From the NCBI GenBank assembly GCA_016707285.1, contig JADJIA010000003.1, positions 1 through 64,000 of the forward strand: 64,000 nt of DNA. The letters are read 5' to 3'. Under the pieces are notes generated by a model. It saw only the letters and a list, made by a program, of their open reading frames with translations. It had not been told where the DNA came from and did no database searches. Positions within the stretch are counted from its first letter, which is position 1, and each line of letters starts with the position of its first letter. Source of the stretch: Ignavibacteriales bacterium. Its GTDB lineage: Bacteria > Bacteroidota > Ignavibacteria > Ignavibacteriales > Ignavibacteriaceae. The position numbers were made by a program, and so were the translations under genes. This document shows, in pieces, positions 51,334 to 60,505 of the stretch.

Positions 51334-53043
51334 TTAAAAAAGTAAATTCCATTTTAAAAATCCGGTCAGGTAGATAAAAGCATCCTGATCCAATTTCAGT
51401 AACCCGTTTCTTATATCGGGATCAATTGCGGGGAATAATTCTTCCATTTTCAAAACTAATTTTTCTCTCAAAATGCCCGATGATCTTTTCACGAGATACA
51501 CCATGGCAAGAGCCTCGGTTTCAGTGGCATTTACAACAAACGCTGCAAAAATATCGTCTTTAAGCCCTTCACGATTCATGATTAAAAGACGGCTTTTTTG
51601 TGAAGAATCTGAAGCGGAATTTATCGGAATATATAAAAGATTATTTGGCGTCAGATCAACAAAATGTCCTGAGGCAAGTGGAATAACCTCATTGCCTGTT
51701 TTTACTTCCAACCACCCAAAATCGAGGATCAGAGTTTTTGTGGCTTCAATATATTTGAGAGCTGCAACTTCAGTGGAAATTGTGATGTTACCCGTTTTTA
51801 TCCGGAAAGGCGGGATATCGGCAAATTCGACAAATTTGGAAGTATCGATCATCGTTCTCAGCTCAAATTGTGAAGCGTTGATATCAAATCTGTTGTCTTC
51901 CTTGTGACCGTTTCGAAGAGTAAGTGAGCTATTTGGGAACAACTTGATGACACCCTGCCCCGGGATCGTTATTTCCGCCGTAGAGGCTTCAGCAACAGAA
52001 GCCACATCCCCTTCATGAATTTCAGTTACGCTGGTACCGTTAACGGAGGCATCACCTTTTATGGCAGTGATCGTCCATGGAGTGTTAAATTTGGAATATT
52101 CAATATACCCGTAAACAGCCGCAGCAATTACCATTAAAGATACCAAAAAAATAATTAACTTTCGAGAATCGAGGGTGCCTGTTCTATAAGCTATTTTTTT
52201 TGCTTTTCCAGCAGTTTTTGAGCCGATGGAGGTTGAAGTTTGCCTCGCTGTTTCAGCAGCTATCCGGTTTAGATCCAGGTTCCGCTGCTCCTGTCGGCGG
52301 TAATTTCTCTCGTTAATTTTACTTTCATTAATCAGTTCATCCCTGATGTCATCAAGGATAGTTTCTCTGACAGAAATATCTTTAAATATACGGGAGCAAC
52401 TATAGAAAAAATCGGTAAAAAGGTCGAAAGATTCAGGTTTTTCACTTTTGAATTGGTCGATTTTTGTCTGATCTTCGAGGTTATGATTTTCAATCAGGGC
52501 GAAGAAATCGGTTTTATCTCCAGTTACCAAAGATTTTGATTCGGTGAAAAAACAGAGTCGTTCAAGTTTTTCATTCAGGAGTTGTTGAATGGACTCTTTA
52601 GTTTGATCGGTGATATATCCGGCGATTTTTTCCGGATCGTAATCAAGTTCAAGGTAAAGTGTTATTATCACCCGCTCAACATCGGTAAACGAAGCGTAAA
52701 GTTCTTCAAGTTTTGAAAATCCGGGATATTTAGGGGGTATTTCGGAATCCCCACCGTTATAAAGTGGTTTTTCGCGAAGATTATAGAGGGCTACAACGGT
52801 AGCAATTTTTCTGAGCCATTCAAAAAAATCTTTGTCCTCCTTTACAAACTGCACATTTTCGGCTGCGAGTACAAAAGTCTCAACAAGTGAGTCCTGTGCT
52901 GCCGTTTCCGAAGGGATAATCTTAAAGATAATCGTGTAGATATCCTGGTAGAAATTTGGGATAAGCTTTGAAAAAGCATATTTATCACCATTTCTTGCTG
53001 CTCTAAAAAGTGATTCTGCGTTCGATTCGTTGAGTTTGCTCAT
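51334..53043 (-). CDS. Sigma-like / transmembrane / FecR fusion protein
   Basis: A 569-residue protein. Residues 10-165 resemble an ECF sigma factor in outline (AARNGDKYAFSKLIPNFYQDIY, then FFEWLRKIATVVALYNLRE, then a DVERVIITLYLELDYDPEKIAGY segment like region 4). An about 100-residue linker and a single membrane helix at about 294-315 follow. A periplasmic FecR domain (ITAIKGDASVNG, ITIPGQGVIKLFPNSSLTLRNG) lies at about 324-460. FecR domains usually sense envelope signals for a separate sigma factor; here both are in one chain, although the sigma part may be degenerate. The C-terminal about 100 residues are helical. Confidence 0.7.
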   Translation of the reverse strand: MSKLNESNAESLFRAARNGDKYAFSKLIPNFYQDIYTIIFKIIPSETAAQDSLVETFVLAAENVQFVKEDKDFFEWLRKIATVVALYNLREKPLYNGGDSEIPPKYPGFSKLEELYASFTDVERVIITLYLELDYDPEKIAGYITDQTKESIQQLLNEKLERLCFFTESKSLVTGDKTDFFALIENHNLEDQTKIDQFKSEKPESFDLFTDFFYSCSRIFKDISVRETILDDIRDELINESKINERNYRRQEQRNLDLNRIAAETARQTSTSIGSKTAGKAKKIAYRTGTLDSRKLIIFLVSLMVIAAAVYGYIEYSKFNTPWTITAIKGDASVNGTSVTEIHEGDVASVAEASTAEITIPGQGVIKLFPNSSLTLRNGHKEDNRFDINASQFELRTMIDTSKFVEFADIPPFRIKTGNITISTEVAALKYIEATKTLILDFGWLEVKTGNEVIPLASGHFVDLTPNNLLYIPINSASDSSQKSRLLIMNREGLKDDIFAAFVVNATETEALAMVYLVKRSSGILREKLVLKMEELFPAIDPDIRNGLLKLDQDAFIYLTGFLKWNLLF

Positions 53044-53328
53044 TGCTTAAAAATTTATTGAGATTCTATGTAATAATATCAATTTAATACAAGATAAACA
53101 AATCTTGGATTAAATTCATTATATATCTTTCAGCTAATCAAATTGCGGGTCAAAAATCGTGTTACAGCCCCTTTTCCTGCCAAATATTATTGCATTATTG
53201 GATTACTGCATAAGTATTTCCTCTCAAATAATCTATTTTCCGCTTGTCACATAAAATTTCGGGGAATGGAAATTCATAGTTAAGTTTTAATTTTGTTAAA
53301 CATATTCTATAAAATATCGGAGGTCTTA
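53044..53328. other. Divergent intergenic region
   Basis: About 285 bases between the sigma/FecR fusion and the M16 peptidase pair, probably holding both promoters. It contains a reverse copy of the ATCCAATA-type repeat near 53188-53206 and a GGAGG ribosome-binding site at 53319-53323. No gene is seen. Confidence 0.4.
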
Positions 53329-54681
53329 ATGAACAGAGCCATCAAAATTTTGATGCTGTTCGTTTTTGTGGTTACCGGAAGTGTCTTTGCACAACTGAAA
53401 GTGGACTACGAATACTATAAATTAGACAATGGACTAAAAGTGGTCTTGTCTCAAAACAAAACAGCACCTGTAGTTACAGTTGCAGTTTATTATAACATCG
53501 GTTTCAGAATTGAACCAAAAGACAGAACTGGATTTGCCCATCTTTTTGAACATATGATGTTCCAGGGTTCTAAAAATCTTGGCAAGATGGAGTTTATAAA
53601 ACTTGTTCAATCAAATGGTGGAATTCTGAACGGATCTACAAGATTTGATTTCACAAACTATTTTGCAGTTGTTCCTTCCCATAAACTTGAAACCATTATT
53701 TGGGCTGAAGCAGACAGGATGACAGGACTTGACATCACACAGGAAAATCTGACAAATCAGCAGGGTGTGGTTACCAATGAAGTAAAGGTTAATGTGTTAA
53801 ACCAGCCTTACGGTGGTTTCCCGTGGCTCGATCTTCCACAAGCTGCCAATGAAAACTGGTATAATGCCCACAATTTCTACGGTGATCTTAAAGATCTTGA
53901 TGCTGCTACTCTTGACGATGTTAAAGACTTCTTTAGTAAATATTATACACCAAATAACGCTGCACTTGTTGTAACTGGTGATTTTGAAAAGGAAGACGCC
54001 AAAACATTCATCAAAAAGTATTTTGGAAAAATCCCCGCCGGGAAGATGCAACCCGTTCCCGATATCTCCGAGCCTAAACAGGAAAAAGAGAAAATTACCG
54101 TAAAAGTTGATTCTCTTGCAAACAAACCTGCCATCGCTTTTGGTTATAAGATGCCTGCAGTTGGAACTCCTGAATATTTTGCGATGGGAGTGATCGATCA
54201 GGTTGCTCTTCAGGGTCAGGACAGTAAACTTTACCAGAAACTGATCGCTGAAAAAGGATATTATTCAGGTGTTTACGGAGGAATTAATTCCGGACTTGGT
54301 AACATGTTTAACTACAACGGACCAATGTTATGGGATTTTTATCTTCTACATGAAAACAATGTTACTCCTGAAGAGATAATTGCATCGGTTGACGAAGTGC
54401 TTAAAGGACTTGCAGAAAAACCATTAACAAAAGCAGAGATCGACCGTGCTTTGGTTAAAATGAGATCAAATCTTTATGATGTAGTTGAAGAAACATTTGG
54501 GTTTGGTCTTGCCGATCTTCTCGCCTGTTATGCGCTTTTCAATGATAATCCGGGAGTAGTGAACACTCTCGAAGATTCTTTCAAGAAAGTAACGCCGGAG
54601 CTTATCCAGAAAACTGCCAAAGAGTATCTAAGAAGCGGCAACCGGACTATTATTAAACTTGATGCAAAAGCTGCAAAATAA
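53329..54681 (+). CDS. M16 family zinc peptidase (active subunit)
   Basis: A 450-residue secreted metallopeptidase. The ATG at 53329, preceded by GGAGG, opens the signal peptide MNRAIKILMLFVFVVTGSVFAQ, whereas the upstream frame extension does not. The zinc-binding HxxEH motif is H71-LF-E74-H75, and the downstream EVKVNVLNQPYGG glutamate region completes the site. M16 enzymes of the processing-peptidase/pitrilysin type work as a pair; the partner lacking the zinc site is the next gene, 12 bases downstream. Likely substrate: short peptides in the periplasm or at the surface. Confidence 0.9.
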   Translation: MNRAIKILMLFVFVVTGSVFAQLKVDYEYYKLDNGLKVVLSQNKTAPVVTVAVYYNIGFRIEPKDRTGFAHLFEHMMFQGSKNLGKMEFIKLVQSNGGILNGSTRFDFTNYFAVVPSHKLETIIWAEADRMTGLDITQENLTNQQGVVTNEVKVNVLNQPYGGFPWLDLPQAANENWYNAHNFYGDLKDLDAATLDDVKDFFSKYYTPNNAALVVTGDFEKEDAKTFIKKYFGKIPAGKMQPVPDISEPKQEKEKITVKVDSLANKPAIAFGYKMPAVGTPEYFAMGVIDQVALQGQDSKLYQKLIAEKGYYSGVYGGINSGLGNMFNYNGPMLWDFYLLHENNVTPEEIIASVDEVLKGLAEKPLTKAEIDRALVKMRSNLYDVVEETFGFGLADLLACYALFNDNPGVVNTLEDSFKKVTPELIQKTAKEYLRSGNRTIIKLDAKAAK

Positions 54682-54693
54682 GGAGATTACACA

Positions 54694-56070
54694 ATGTTTA
54701 AAAGAATTTTATCAGTTGCCCTTACAGTTTTTGTAATTTCTGCATCAATTTATGCTCAGAAAGAACAACCACCCGTTGGAGGAACTCCAAAAGATTTTAA
54801 AGTTCCTGCCTACAAAACAGTTACACTTAAAAATGGAATGAAACTTACGATGATTCCATACGGAACCACTCCAAAAGCTTCCGTGAGAATTATTGTAAGG
54901 TCGGGAAGTTTAAATGAACAACCTGATCAGGTCTGGATATCTGACCTTGCAGCCGACATGTTGCTTGAAGGCACAAAAAATAAATCAGCTCAGGTAGTTG
55001 CAGAAGAAACCGCTTCATATGGAGGAGGACTTTTTGTAAATGCGGGAACTGACCAGACTCAGCTCGGTGCCGATGTCCTCTCTGAGTTTGCCCCTGCACT
55101 CATCAAACTCCTGGGTGAAGTTCTGCTTTCACCTTCCTTTAATGAAAAGGATTTTGAGAGAATTAAAGGCAATTATTTGACTAATCTCTCTGTTTCACAG
55201 ACATCTCCTGATGCGATGGCTGACAAAGAGCTATATAAACAGGTGTATGGCGACCATCCTTACGGAAAAACCGAACCGACAGAAGATGCATTAAAAAGCT
55301 ATACTGTTGAATTGGCAAAAAAGTTTTTTGAATCAAACTTTGGAGCAAAAAGGTCACATCTTTATATCTCCGGTGTTTTTGATGAGAAAGCTGTGATTAA
55401 AAGTGTTGAAGAAGCTTTCGGTTCCTGGAAAGAAGGAGCAGATATTTATCTGAATCCTGCAAAGCTTGATAAATCAAAAAAGTTCGCTTTGGTTGACAGA
55501 CCGGGTTCAAAACAGTCGAAGATAGTTTATGGCACTCCCGTGGTTGATCCAACTGCCCCTGATTATGTTTCATTTATGATCATGAATTCACTTCTTGGTG
55601 GTTCTTTTGGGTCCCGCATCACTTCAAACATCCGTGAAAACAAGGGATATACCTACTCCCCTGGTAGTGGTGTAATGACCCGTTACCGTTCAGGTTTCTG
55701 GTATGAGGAAGCCGATGTTACCAGCAGTGTAACAGGCGCAGCTTTAAAGGAAATTCAGTTTGAGATCAACCGACTCGCCAATGAAGTTCCAACTGCTGAA
55801 GAACTCGATGGAATCAAAAATTATGAAGCAGGAATTTTTGTGTTAAGAAACTCCAGCCGCCCCGGCGTAATCGGGCAGATAGGGTTTATTAATTTTCATG
55901 GTCTCTCAGATGAGTATATTAAAACTTATGTAAAAAAGATTTATGATACAAAACCTGCTGAGGTTTCTGCATTGGTGAAAAAATATTTGCCACTTGACAA
56001 GTTCACCCTTGTGATTGTTGGCGACAAAAAAGATGTTGAGCCTCAGTTGGAAGGACTGGGAGTTAAATAG
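54694..56070 (+). CDS. M16 family peptidase, non-catalytic subunit
   Basis: A 458-residue secreted partner with signal peptide MFKRILSVALTVFVISASIYAQ. The M16 fold is present, but the HxxEH site is replaced (position of SDLAADMLLEG), while the substrate-binding R/Y loop SRITSNIRENKGYTYSPGSG is kept. This is the normal split of labour in heterodimeric M16 peptidases. Follows the active subunit by 12 bases; next gene follows in nine bases. Confidence 0.88.
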   Translation: MFKRILSVALTVFVISASIYAQKEQPPVGGTPKDFKVPAYKTVTLKNGMKLTMIPYGTTPKASVRIIVRSGSLNEQPDQVWISDLAADMLLEGTKNKSAQVVAEETASYGGGLFVNAGTDQTQLGADVLSEFAPALIKLLGEVLLSPSFNEKDFERIKGNYLTNLSVSQTSPDAMADKELYKQVYGDHPYGKTEPTEDALKSYTVELAKKFFESNFGAKRSHLYISGVFDEKAVIKSVEEAFGSWKEGADIYLNPAKLDKSKKFALVDRPGSKQSKIVYGTPVVDPTAPDYVSFMIMNSLLGGSFGSRITSNIRENKGYTYSPGSGVMTRYRSGFWYEEADVTSSVTGAALKEIQFEINRLANEVPTAEELDGIKNYEAGIFVLRNSSRPGVIGQIGFINFHGLSDEYIKTYVKKIYDTKPAEVSALVKKYLPLDKFTLVIVGDKKDVEPQLEGLGVK

Positions 56071-56079
56071 GGACTTCTA

Positions 56080-56532
56080 ATGATATTCGATAAACTTGAA
56101 AACTATAAAACCTATGAATCTTTAAGTGAAAATCTGCAAAAGGGGTTCAAATACCTCGTCAACGATTTTACACTTGAAACTGCAGATGGAAGATATGATA
56201 TTGATGGCGACAAAGTGTTTGCACTTGTAAGTTCTTACAAAACAAAATCTTACGATGAAGGTGCATTCGAGTCACACAAAAAATATCTTGATATACAGTT
56301 TGTAGCTTCCGGAGAGGAGTTCATGGGAGTTACCGGATTGGAAAATCTTTCGCCCAAAACCGATTTCAATTATGAAAACGACATTGTATTCTACAATGGT
56401 GACGGGCCTTTGATTAAATTGCCAACCGGCTATTTTATGGTACTTTTTCCACAGGATGGGCACAAACCCGGCATTATGACGGGGGATGAACGAAAAGATG
56501 TGAAAAAAGTTGTTGTAAAAGTCCTTTATTAA
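56080..56532 (+). CDS. YhcH/YjgK/YiaL family (DUF386) protein
   Basis: A 150-residue beta-barrel cupin-like protein. Conserved segments include YDIDGDKVFALVSSYKTK, FESHKKYLDIQFVASGEE and GYFMVLFPQDGHKPGIM with metal-ligand-like His/Glu. Relatives (e.g. EbgC, NanQ-like) are sugar anomerases or accessory proteins of sialic acid and related sugar use. It ends the M16 operon and is followed by a bidirectional terminator. Sugar is unknown. Confidence 0.87.
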   Translation: MIFDKLENYKTYESLSENLQKGFKYLVNDFTLETADGRYDIDGDKVFALVSSYKTKSYDEGAFESHKKYLDIQFVASGEEFMGVTGLENLSPKTDFNYENDIVFYNGDGPLIKLPTGYFMVLFPQDGHKPGIMTGDERKDVKKVVVKVLY

Positions 56533-56569
56533 AAAAAGAGGCTGTCTCGTGAGGGGCAGCCTTTTTTTG
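56531..56569. terminator. Bidirectional terminator
   Basis: Stem AGGCTG(TCTC)-GTGA-(GGGG)CAGCCT is flanked by an A7 run on the left and a T7 run on the right. It therefore works for both the plus-strand YhcH-like gene and the converging minus-strand lipoprotein gene. Confidence 0.85.
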
Positions 56570-56570
56570 C

Positions 56571-57524
56571 TTAAAAAGTGAAATCGATTTGAATTGCCGG
56601 CATCAGCATCCACTCGTCGGCTTTTGTGTCGCCTGAAACGGCTTTTAAGAATTTTATTCCCACCAAGGCGTTTGCATTTTCTGCGAACTTATAAATGACT
56701 CCCGGACTGAGCATATAAAAACCGACACTTACATCGCTTCTTTTGTCGGTTTTGATATACTCCACACCAAAACTGTGAAACGGGACAAGAAATGGATTGT
56801 CACCCGCATAGTTTGAAGGAACAAATCCCAGAAGACTCTGAGCAAAATACCCTCCTGAAATATAGAAATTTACCGGAGATTCATAAGCAGAATTGTATGT
56901 AAGCGTAACATATGGATTAAAATTTGTGGTGGTTGCGTTGTCCTGATAGATCGATATAAATTCTTTTTTTGAACCATCATTGTATGTTTCCACTCTTTTT
57001 ACCACGGTTTGGGCAGTATAAAGATGTTTTTGCACCAAAACACCGGCGTCAATTCTGAAAGCAGAAACTGTACTCAGCCCTCCAATCCCCAATCCAAAGG
57101 CTCCACCAACGGCACTTTGGTTATTGATATTTGAAAAGTGAAAACCTCCCGTGAAGAAAAGATTTTTTGAAACGGGAAACTCGATATCAAGACCTGCAAC
57201 CATGTCGGGAAACGACCAGTCAAGGTTATTCTCTCTAAAAAATGGTCGAAGAGAATCGCCCGGCTTAAGACTTTTGTAAAAACTGCTTGAAGTTGAAGTA
57301 CTGATATTTTTATTGTTGTTGATAACAAATTTGGGTGAGATTTTGATGCCATAAGGCTCTGCGGAGCGATGGATAGTGCGGAGCGGAGGAGTGTTTATTG
57401 GTGCCTGAACATCAACATCACCAAGATAAATGGTTTCTTCAACTTTTACTGTGTCACATCCGGAGAAGAGCAAACCCGCAAAAATCAGGATGGGAAGAAT
57501 TAAGAATGATGCTACTTTTTTCAT
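56571..57524 (-). CDS. Hypothetical outer-membrane-like lipoprotein
   Basis: A 317-residue lipoprotein (signal peptide with lipobox FSGC, lipidation at C23). The rest is rich in Gly and amphipathic strands (FGLGIGGLSTVSAFRIDAGV, PYVTLTYNSAYES) and ends in an aromatic strand (MPAIQIDFTF), as in outer-membrane barrels. The combination is common in Bacteroidota. No family or function is recognised. Confidence 0.6.
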   Translation of the reverse strand: MKKVASFLILPILIFAGLLFSGCDTVKVEETIYLGDVDVQAPINTPPLRTIHRSAEPYGIKISPKFVINNNKNISTSTSSSFYKSLKPGDSLRPFFRENNLDWSFPDMVAGLDIEFPVSKNLFFTGGFHFSNINNQSAVGGAFGLGIGGLSTVSAFRIDAGVLVQKHLYTAQTVVKRVETYNDGSKKEFISIYQDNATTTNFNPYVTLTYNSAYESPVNFYISGGYFAQSLLGFVPSNYAGDNPFLVPFHSFGVEYIKTDKRSDVSVGFYMLSPGVIYKFAENANALVGIKFLKAVSGDTKADEWMLMPAIQIDFTF

Positions 57525-57547
57525 AATAAAACCTCAATCGGATTAAA

Positions 57548-58066
57548 TTATTTCTTCGTCAGTTCCTGTCTTCTTTCATTTAAAAGAGCAGTAACTTTTT
57601 CATAAACTGGCTGTGGGGCTCTGTTTATGAGTATTGCTTCAAGCAAGCGGGCATTTGTAAGTCTGGCAAAAAAGCCCACTTGAACTCCATCCTTTGAAGA
57701 CTCAGCTATCATTATCCCGTTAAATTTTCCTGAAAATGTTCCACCTTTTAGGTTTTCGATATCGGCATAAAAAAGTTCAATGGTTTTTGAGGATAAAAAA
57801 TAGTCAGAACAAACCAATCTGTCTTCCAAGGCATGAATCTTAAAAGGTACTATCTTCCAAATCTTAAAAAAAAACGAATTAAGAATGATTAAAATTACAA
57901 CCACAGAAGAGAAAAAAAGGATATCCACTGTTCTGTCAGACGGCCTGAAAAAGAAAGGGATAATATAAAGAGCGAGGATCATCGAGACGGGAATATTCCC
58001 AAATCGATAAACGGCTTTTAGCCATTTATTGTAAAAAAAGAGATGATCAATTTTTTCGTTGTTCAT
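57548..58066 (-). CDS. Small membrane protein, possible PH-like domain
   Basis: A 172-residue protein with two N-terminal membrane helices (PVSMILALYIIPFFF and DILFFSSVVVILIILNSFFF). A cytoplasmic beta-rich domain follows (ALEDRLVCSDYFLSSKTIELFYADIENLK), resembling the PH-like domain of YdbS-type proteins in outline. It follows the aminotransferase gene by two bases and may be co-transcribed. Function unknown. Confidence 0.55.
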   Translation of the reverse strand: MNNEKIDHLFFYNKWLKAVYRFGNIPVSMILALYIIPFFFRPSDRTVDILFFSSVVVILIILNSFFFKIWKIVPFKIHALEDRLVCSDYFLSSKTIELFYADIENLKGGTFSGKFNGIMIAESSKDGVQVGFFARLTNARLLEAILINRAPQPVYEKVTALLNERRQELTKK

Positions 58067-58068
58067 CG

Positions 58069-59151
58069 TTAGAACTTGTTCATCACTTCTACTACCCGAT
58101 AGATATCATCCTTTGTGTGGAAATATGAAATCGGGAGGCTGAGAGTGGTTTTATGGATCTCTTCAGAAATCGGGTAGTCACCCTCAATAATTCCCAACAT
58201 GGCTTTTTGTTTATGAGGGGCAACAGGGTAGTGAACATCGGTTTTTACACCATTTTTTAACATAAACTCTTTGAGCTGGTCGCGTTTTTTATGCCTGATG
58301 TTAAAGATATGGAAAACATCAAAATGATCGTCTGATCTGAAAGGTTTAATAAAGTCACTTTTTAATTCTTTAAAGTAGATTTCAGCCAGGGCTCTTTTAT
58401 GTTCATTAATTTCATCAAGCTTCCGCAGTTTCACAGAAAGAAATCCAGCTTGAACTTCATCGAGTCGTGAATTAAACCCAACCACCTCGTTGTAATATTT
58501 AACATCTGAGCCGTAGTTTCTGAGTCGTTTTATCTTCTTAAAAAGGTCTTCATTTTGCATAATAAGGGCACCTGCATCACCAAGGGCACCGAGATTTTTG
58601 GTGGGATAAAAACTGAAAGCACCAAAATCACCAAATGTGCCAGTCAGTTTGTCGCGCCATTTGGCACCATGGCTTTGCGCAGCATCTTCGATCAGTTTTA
58701 AGTCAAATTTTTTAACAATCCTGCTTACATATCCCATCTCACACGGTTTTCCGTATAAATGGACAACCATAATCGCAACGGTTCGGTTGGTTATTTTTTC
58801 CTCAATTAAGCGGGTATCAATATTATAGGTCCTGATATCAGGTTCTACAAGCACAGGCTTCAGACCGGCATGAATAATCGCGAGAATTGTAGCTATATAA
58901 GTGTTTGAAGGGACAATCACTTCAGAATTGGGAGGGAAATTATAAGCTTTAAGAGCAAGAAGAAGGGCATCAAGTCCTGAAGCCACTCCAAGACAATAAG
59001 CTGATCGGTGATAATCTGCAAATTCCTCTTCAAAGTTTTTAACATTGTTTCCAAGGATATACCAACCTGAGTTCAGGGTTTCAGCGAACGATTTTTGGTA
59101 TTCTTCAAAAAAGGGTTGGTTTAGTTTCCCCAGATTTTCATATTCAATCAC
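58069..59151 (-). CDS. DegT/DnrJ/EryC1/StrS aminotransferase, FdtB-like
   Basis: A 360-residue PLP-dependent sugar aminotransferase. Characteristic features are GVASGLDALLLALKA, EVIVPSNTYIATILAIIHAG, the DAAQSHGAKW segment and SFYPTKNLGALGDAGAL with the PLP lysine. C-terminal YPVAPHKQ and LPISYFHTKDDIYRV are typical. Overlapped by four bases with the FdtA-like gene, so it most likely converts the 3-keto sugar nucleotide made by FdtA into a 3-amino sugar (dTDP-Fuc3N/Qui3N type) for surface glycans. Confidence 0.88.
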   Translation of the reverse strand: MIEYENLGKLNQPFFEEYQKSFAETLNSGWYILGNNVKNFEEEFADYHRSAYCLGVASGLDALLLALKAYNFPPNSEVIVPSNTYIATILAIIHAGLKPVLVEPDIRTYNIDTRLIEEKITNRTVAIMVVHLYGKPCEMGYVSRIVKKFDLKLIEDAAQSHGAKWRDKLTGTFGDFGAFSFYPTKNLGALGDAGALIMQNEDLFKKIKRLRNYGSDVKYYNEVVGFNSRLDEVQAGFLSVKLRKLDEINEHKRALAEIYFKELKSDFIKPFRSDDHFDVFHIFNIRHKKRDQLKEFMLKNGVKTDVHYPVAPHKQKAMLGIIEGDYPISEEIHKTTLSLPISYFHTKDDIYRVVEVMNKF

Positions 59152-59516
59152 TTGTATTCCTCGTGGATATAGTCTTCCGTGTCATAATTTGAAGAAGCGA
59201 GCACCAACAAAATGGCATCTTCGCTAAAATTTCGCATGATATGCCAGTCCTGTGGTTCAAGAATAAGGCATTTTGAGGGATCGTTAAGCAAAAAAGACTC
59301 TTTTGTTGAGCCATTATTATTATAGACTTCAACAGACCCTTTCAGGCAGATCGTGGCTTGAATCGTTTTTTTGTGACGATGTTTTGCTCTGGGCAGATTA
59401 TCCGCATTGTTATAGATATAATAAACCCTTTTTATATCAAAAGGGAGAACTTTTTCTATAACAGTGAGGCTGCCTCTATCGTCGCTTTTTGTCTGCAGGT
59501 CGATCAAATACGCCAT
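59148..59516 (-). CDS. dTDP-sugar 3,4-ketoisomerase, FdtA-like
   Basis: A 122-residue cupin isomerase with DRGSLTVIEKVLPFDIKRVYY, the HRHKKTIQATICLKG metal/substrate histidine region and PQDWHIMRNFS. It shifts the keto group from C4 to C3 of dTDP-6-deoxy-hexulose, giving the substrate for the aminotransferase encoded next (four-base overlap). Preceded by the glycosyltransferase gene with one-base overlap, indicating one unit. Confidence 0.9.
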   Translation of the reverse strand: MAYLIDLQTKSDDRGSLTVIEKVLPFDIKRVYYIYNNADNLPRAKHRHKKTIQATICLKGSVEVYNNNGSTKESFLLNDPSKCLILEPQDWHIMRNFSEDAILLVLASSNYDTEDYIHEEYK

Positions 59517-60505
59517 TAATTCCTCAAAAATGTTTTTTCATCAAACACATTATAAACACCTGTTAACTTTCTGAATAGGTAAATAACGGGTGTTTTTAAC
59601 TGAAACTTATTTTCTCGAGATCCATTGGGGTCAAATCCCGGGTATTTTGAAGAAATTTCAGTTTTTATTTCATTTAGTTTCTTAATATAAGGCTTGTAGA
59701 AGATATTTAAAACACTTTCTGCTAAAATTCGTCTTCCAAGCTCAATTTTTCCACCTTGAAAAAAGCGGAGATAATGATAATGATAAAAAATCACATCAAA
59801 ATCTCTATTTGAGGAGATTTCTTTTCCTCTGATTTTGGAGTTCTCCTCGCTAAAATCATATTGTTGAACATTCCATGCAGCAAGCCCGCCTCCAGGGTGT
59901 TGCATCACATGGACACCTTCAAATCGTTCGGTCCAATCGTCGAGGTAAAGTTGATCACCAAATTTACCATCCTCATATCTGTTATAACACCACTCGAGAC
60001 AGCGTTCCCGCCACCATATAAGTGCTTTTCTTCCATTTTCATCATTTTTGAAAGTGACAAACTGGACGCAGTATCTTCCGCTTTTTAGTTCTTTATTATA
60101 TTGAGGTGAATATCTGTGTTCAGTTAAGAGTATCGATTTTTCGCCGAGTTCATTGAAAATTGGCTCTGGTGAAGAATAAAAACAGATATCAGCGTCGATA
60201 TAAGTGCAGTTGTCAACATCAAATTTATCAAGAACATAAAGAATTGTGGAGGAAGTGCTTGTCCAACAATATTCTGCAATCGAACGGTCGGGTTTAACTG
60301 CGAGCAGGTCTTTGTCTTCAAATTCCTTCAGACTTATTATTTCTGTGTTTTTAAGGTTCAGTTCCTTTAGAATCTTTAATGATCTGTTATCAAAGGCGAA
60401 GATAAAAAGCCGGAAGTCAGGGATATGTTTAACCATCGACTCGTGGAGTGCAATTCCTCGTGTCAGATAATTTGAATCAAACAGGGTACAAAAGTTATAT
60501 GTCAT
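59516..60505 (-). CDS. Glycosyltransferase (GT8-like fold)
   Basis: A 329-residue soluble protein with a nucleotide-sugar-transferase outline: YNFCTLFDSNYLTRGIALHESM at the start, the DxD motif NCTYIDADICFYSSPE, and EWCYNRYEDGKFGDQLYLDDW in the middle. It resembles GT8-type or related capsule/O-antigen transferases. No transmembrane helices. It lies between the FkbM-like and FdtA-like genes in the glycan cluster. Donor and acceptor unknown. Confidence 0.7.
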   Translation of the reverse strand: MTYNFCTLFDSNYLTRGIALHESMVKHIPDFRLFIFAFDNRSLKILKELNLKNTEIISLKEFEDKDLLAVKPDRSIAEYCWTSTSSTILYVLDKFDVDNCTYIDADICFYSSPEPIFNELGEKSILLTEHRYSPQYNKELKSGRYCVQFVTFKNDENGRKALIWWRERCLEWCYNRYEDGKFGDQLYLDDWTERFEGVHVMQHPGGGLAAWNVQQYDFSEENSKIRGKEISSNRDFDVIFYHYHYLRFFQGGKIELGRRILAESVLNIFYKPYIKKLNEIKTEISSKYPGFDPNGSRENKFQLKTPVIYLFRKLTGVYNVFDEKTFLRN

